This document shows, piece after piece, positions 62,981 to 64,000 of a DNA stretch of 64,000 nucleotides. A program made the translations under genes and the position numbers. The DNA is from Acinetobacter sp. ANC 4648 (lineage in GTDB: Bacteria; Pseudomonadota; Gammaproteobacteria; Pseudomonadales; Moraxellaceae), in the NCBI RefSeq assembly GCF_002135345.1, contig NZ_NEGI01000001.1, forward strand, positions 62,001-126,000. The letters run 5' to 3'. Position 1 is the first letter of the stretch, and every line of letters begins with the position of its first letter. The notes under the pieces are model-generated. The model saw only the letters and a list, made by a program, of their open reading frames with translations, did not search any database and was not told where the DNA came from.

Positions 62981-64000
62981 CTACTCAGAAAAACTTGTAC
63001 GAATAATCTCTTTAGATTTAGCTTCTTCAAGCTCTATAACACGTTGACGAACCATGCTTTCGATTTCATCAACCAACTGATTTGTTTCAATCAAATGACT
63101 TTTTTCACCATTCCGATATACCAATGAACGTGGCGCTGCGCCAACCACACCAATATCTGCCTCTTTGGCTTCACCTGGCCCATTCACTTTACATCCAATG
63201 ACAGATACATCCATTGGGGTACGAATATCTTCTAAACGTTCTTCTAAAGCTTGCATCACAGCAATCACGTTAAATTCTTGACGTGAACAACTTGGACACG
63301 CAATAAAGTTAATGCCATTGGAACGTAAGCTCAGTGATTTTAAAATATCAAAACCAATTTTCACTTCTTCTTCAGGTTCAGCAGCCAATGAAATACGCAT
63401 CGTATCACCGATGCCTTCCATCAATAGACCACCTAACGCAATCGCAGATTTCACTGAACCAGTACGATAAACTCCTGCTTCAGTTACACCTAAATGTAGT
63501 GGATTATCAATTTGTTTCGACAACAAACGATATGCATCCATGGTTAAAAACACATTGGATGCTTTGACTGAAACTTTAAATTCTTGAAAATCTAAACGAT
63601 CTAAAATATCAATATGACGCATTGCAGACTCAAGCAAAGCTTGACCAGTAGGCTCACCATATTTTTTCTGAATATCTTTTTCTAATGAACCTGCATTCAC
63701 ACCAATACGCATTGAAATATCATGATGTTTTGCTGCTGCAACCACTTCACGAATTTTAGCTTCAGAGCCGATATTACCCGGATTAATACGTAAGCAATCT
63801 GCACCCATTTCAGCCACTTTCAATGCGATTTTATAATCGAAATGAATATCAGCAACCAAGGGTACAGAAACACGTTTACGAATTTCACCAAATGCGATAG
63901 CAGCTTCTATCGATGGCACTGAAACACGCATGATATCTGCACCAATATCAGCACAACGCTCAATCTGTGCAACGGTCGCATCAACATCACAAGTTTCTGT
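62981..64000 (-). CDS. ispG: 4-hydroxy-3-methylbut-2-enyl-diphosphate synthase (5' end beyond window)
   Basis: IspG (GcpE) of the MEP isoprenoid pathway, converting MEcPP to HMBPP with a 4Fe-4S cluster. The visible 339 residues begin in frame at the right edge with [20 protein letters not shown] and lack only the first 30 or so residues. TIM-barrel phrases such as [17 protein letters not shown] and [14 protein letters not shown] are present. The cluster ligands are Cys in [10 protein letters not shown] and in [15 protein letters not shown], the latter also holding the conserved Glu. The open frame's first Met at 63931 is internal, not the true start. Confidence 0.95.
   Translation of the reverse strand, partial: TETCDVDATVAQIERCADIGADIMRVSVPSIEAAIAFGEIRKRVSVPLVADIHFDYKIALKVAEMGADCLRINPGNIGSEAKIREVVAAAKHHDISMRIGVNAGSLEKDIQKKYGEPTGQALLESAMRHIDILDRLDFQEFKVSVKASNVFLTMDAYRLLSKQIDNPLHLGVTEAGVYRTGSVKSAIALGGLLMEGIGDTMRISLAAEPEEEVKIGFDILKSLSLRSNGINFIACPSCSRQEFNVIAVMQALEERLEDIRTPMDVSVIGCKVNGPGEAKEADIGVVGAAPRSLVYRNGEKSHLIETNQLVDEIESMVRQRVIELEEAKSKEIIRTSFSE

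Overview
The window is chromosomal DNA of an Acinetobacter species, probably not A. baumannii itself. This rests on protein-level recognition of AspS, QueA, IlvE, GlnE and BaeSR, on the low-GC codon use, and on synteny. An outer-core lipooligosaccharide (LOS) locus lies between aspS and ilvE, the place where Acinetobacter carries its OC locus. I see no insertion sequence, prophage, CRISPR array or rRNA. There is one tRNA gene, tRNA-Leu(CAA).

Layout. 1-3025: a BaeSR-type two-component system (baeR runs off the left edge) and a divergent two-repeat lipoprotein with Spy/CpxP-like LTxxQ-type motifs. 3282-7080: two tandem DmdC-type acyl-CoA dehydrogenases. 7088-9839: small genes, including a frameshifted PaiB-like flavoprotein, a PsiE-like membrane protein and an RcnB-like protein cut by an in-frame stop. 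9912-14435: a phospholipase D-like protein, a ZnuD-type zinc receptor with a Zur-box-like operator, and a DUF4184 membrane protein. 14618-28075: aspS, a decayed region with an LpxL/HtrB-type acyltransferase remnant, an intact LpxL-type acyltransferase, then the OC locus (two GT25, GT8-like, GT32, Stealth and other transferases, a PIG-L-type deacetylase, a 2OG-Fe(II) oxygenase) ending at ilvE. 28102-32609: glnE, a GAF-type histidine kinase and tRNA-Leu. 32789-40745: queA, a membrane protein plus LemA pair, tgt, yajC, secD and secF (queuosine modification and Sec translocation).

40781-58044 is a minus-strand operon of about 17 kb that I read as a complete aryl polyene (APE) pigment cluster. It encodes an aromatic amino acid ammonia-lyase, an acyl-ACP ligase, two ACPs, two ketosynthases plus a chain-length-factor-like protein, a ketoreductase, split hotdog dehydratases, a thioesterase, two acyltransferases, a glycosyltransferase, a LolA-like carrier, an MMPL exporter, a DUF3261 lipoprotein, a flavoprotein and a phosphopantetheinyl transferase. 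Three points stand out. The dehydratase domain with HFP and PGV motifs is fused to the C-terminus of the ligase. The partner dehydratase lacks that motif. The flavoprotein carries the WxWxIP signature of flavin-dependent halogenases.

58172-64000 is the conserved housekeeping block der, bamB, yfgM-like, hisS and ispG (ispG runs off the right edge). All functions come from reading motifs and known gene order. No database search was run.
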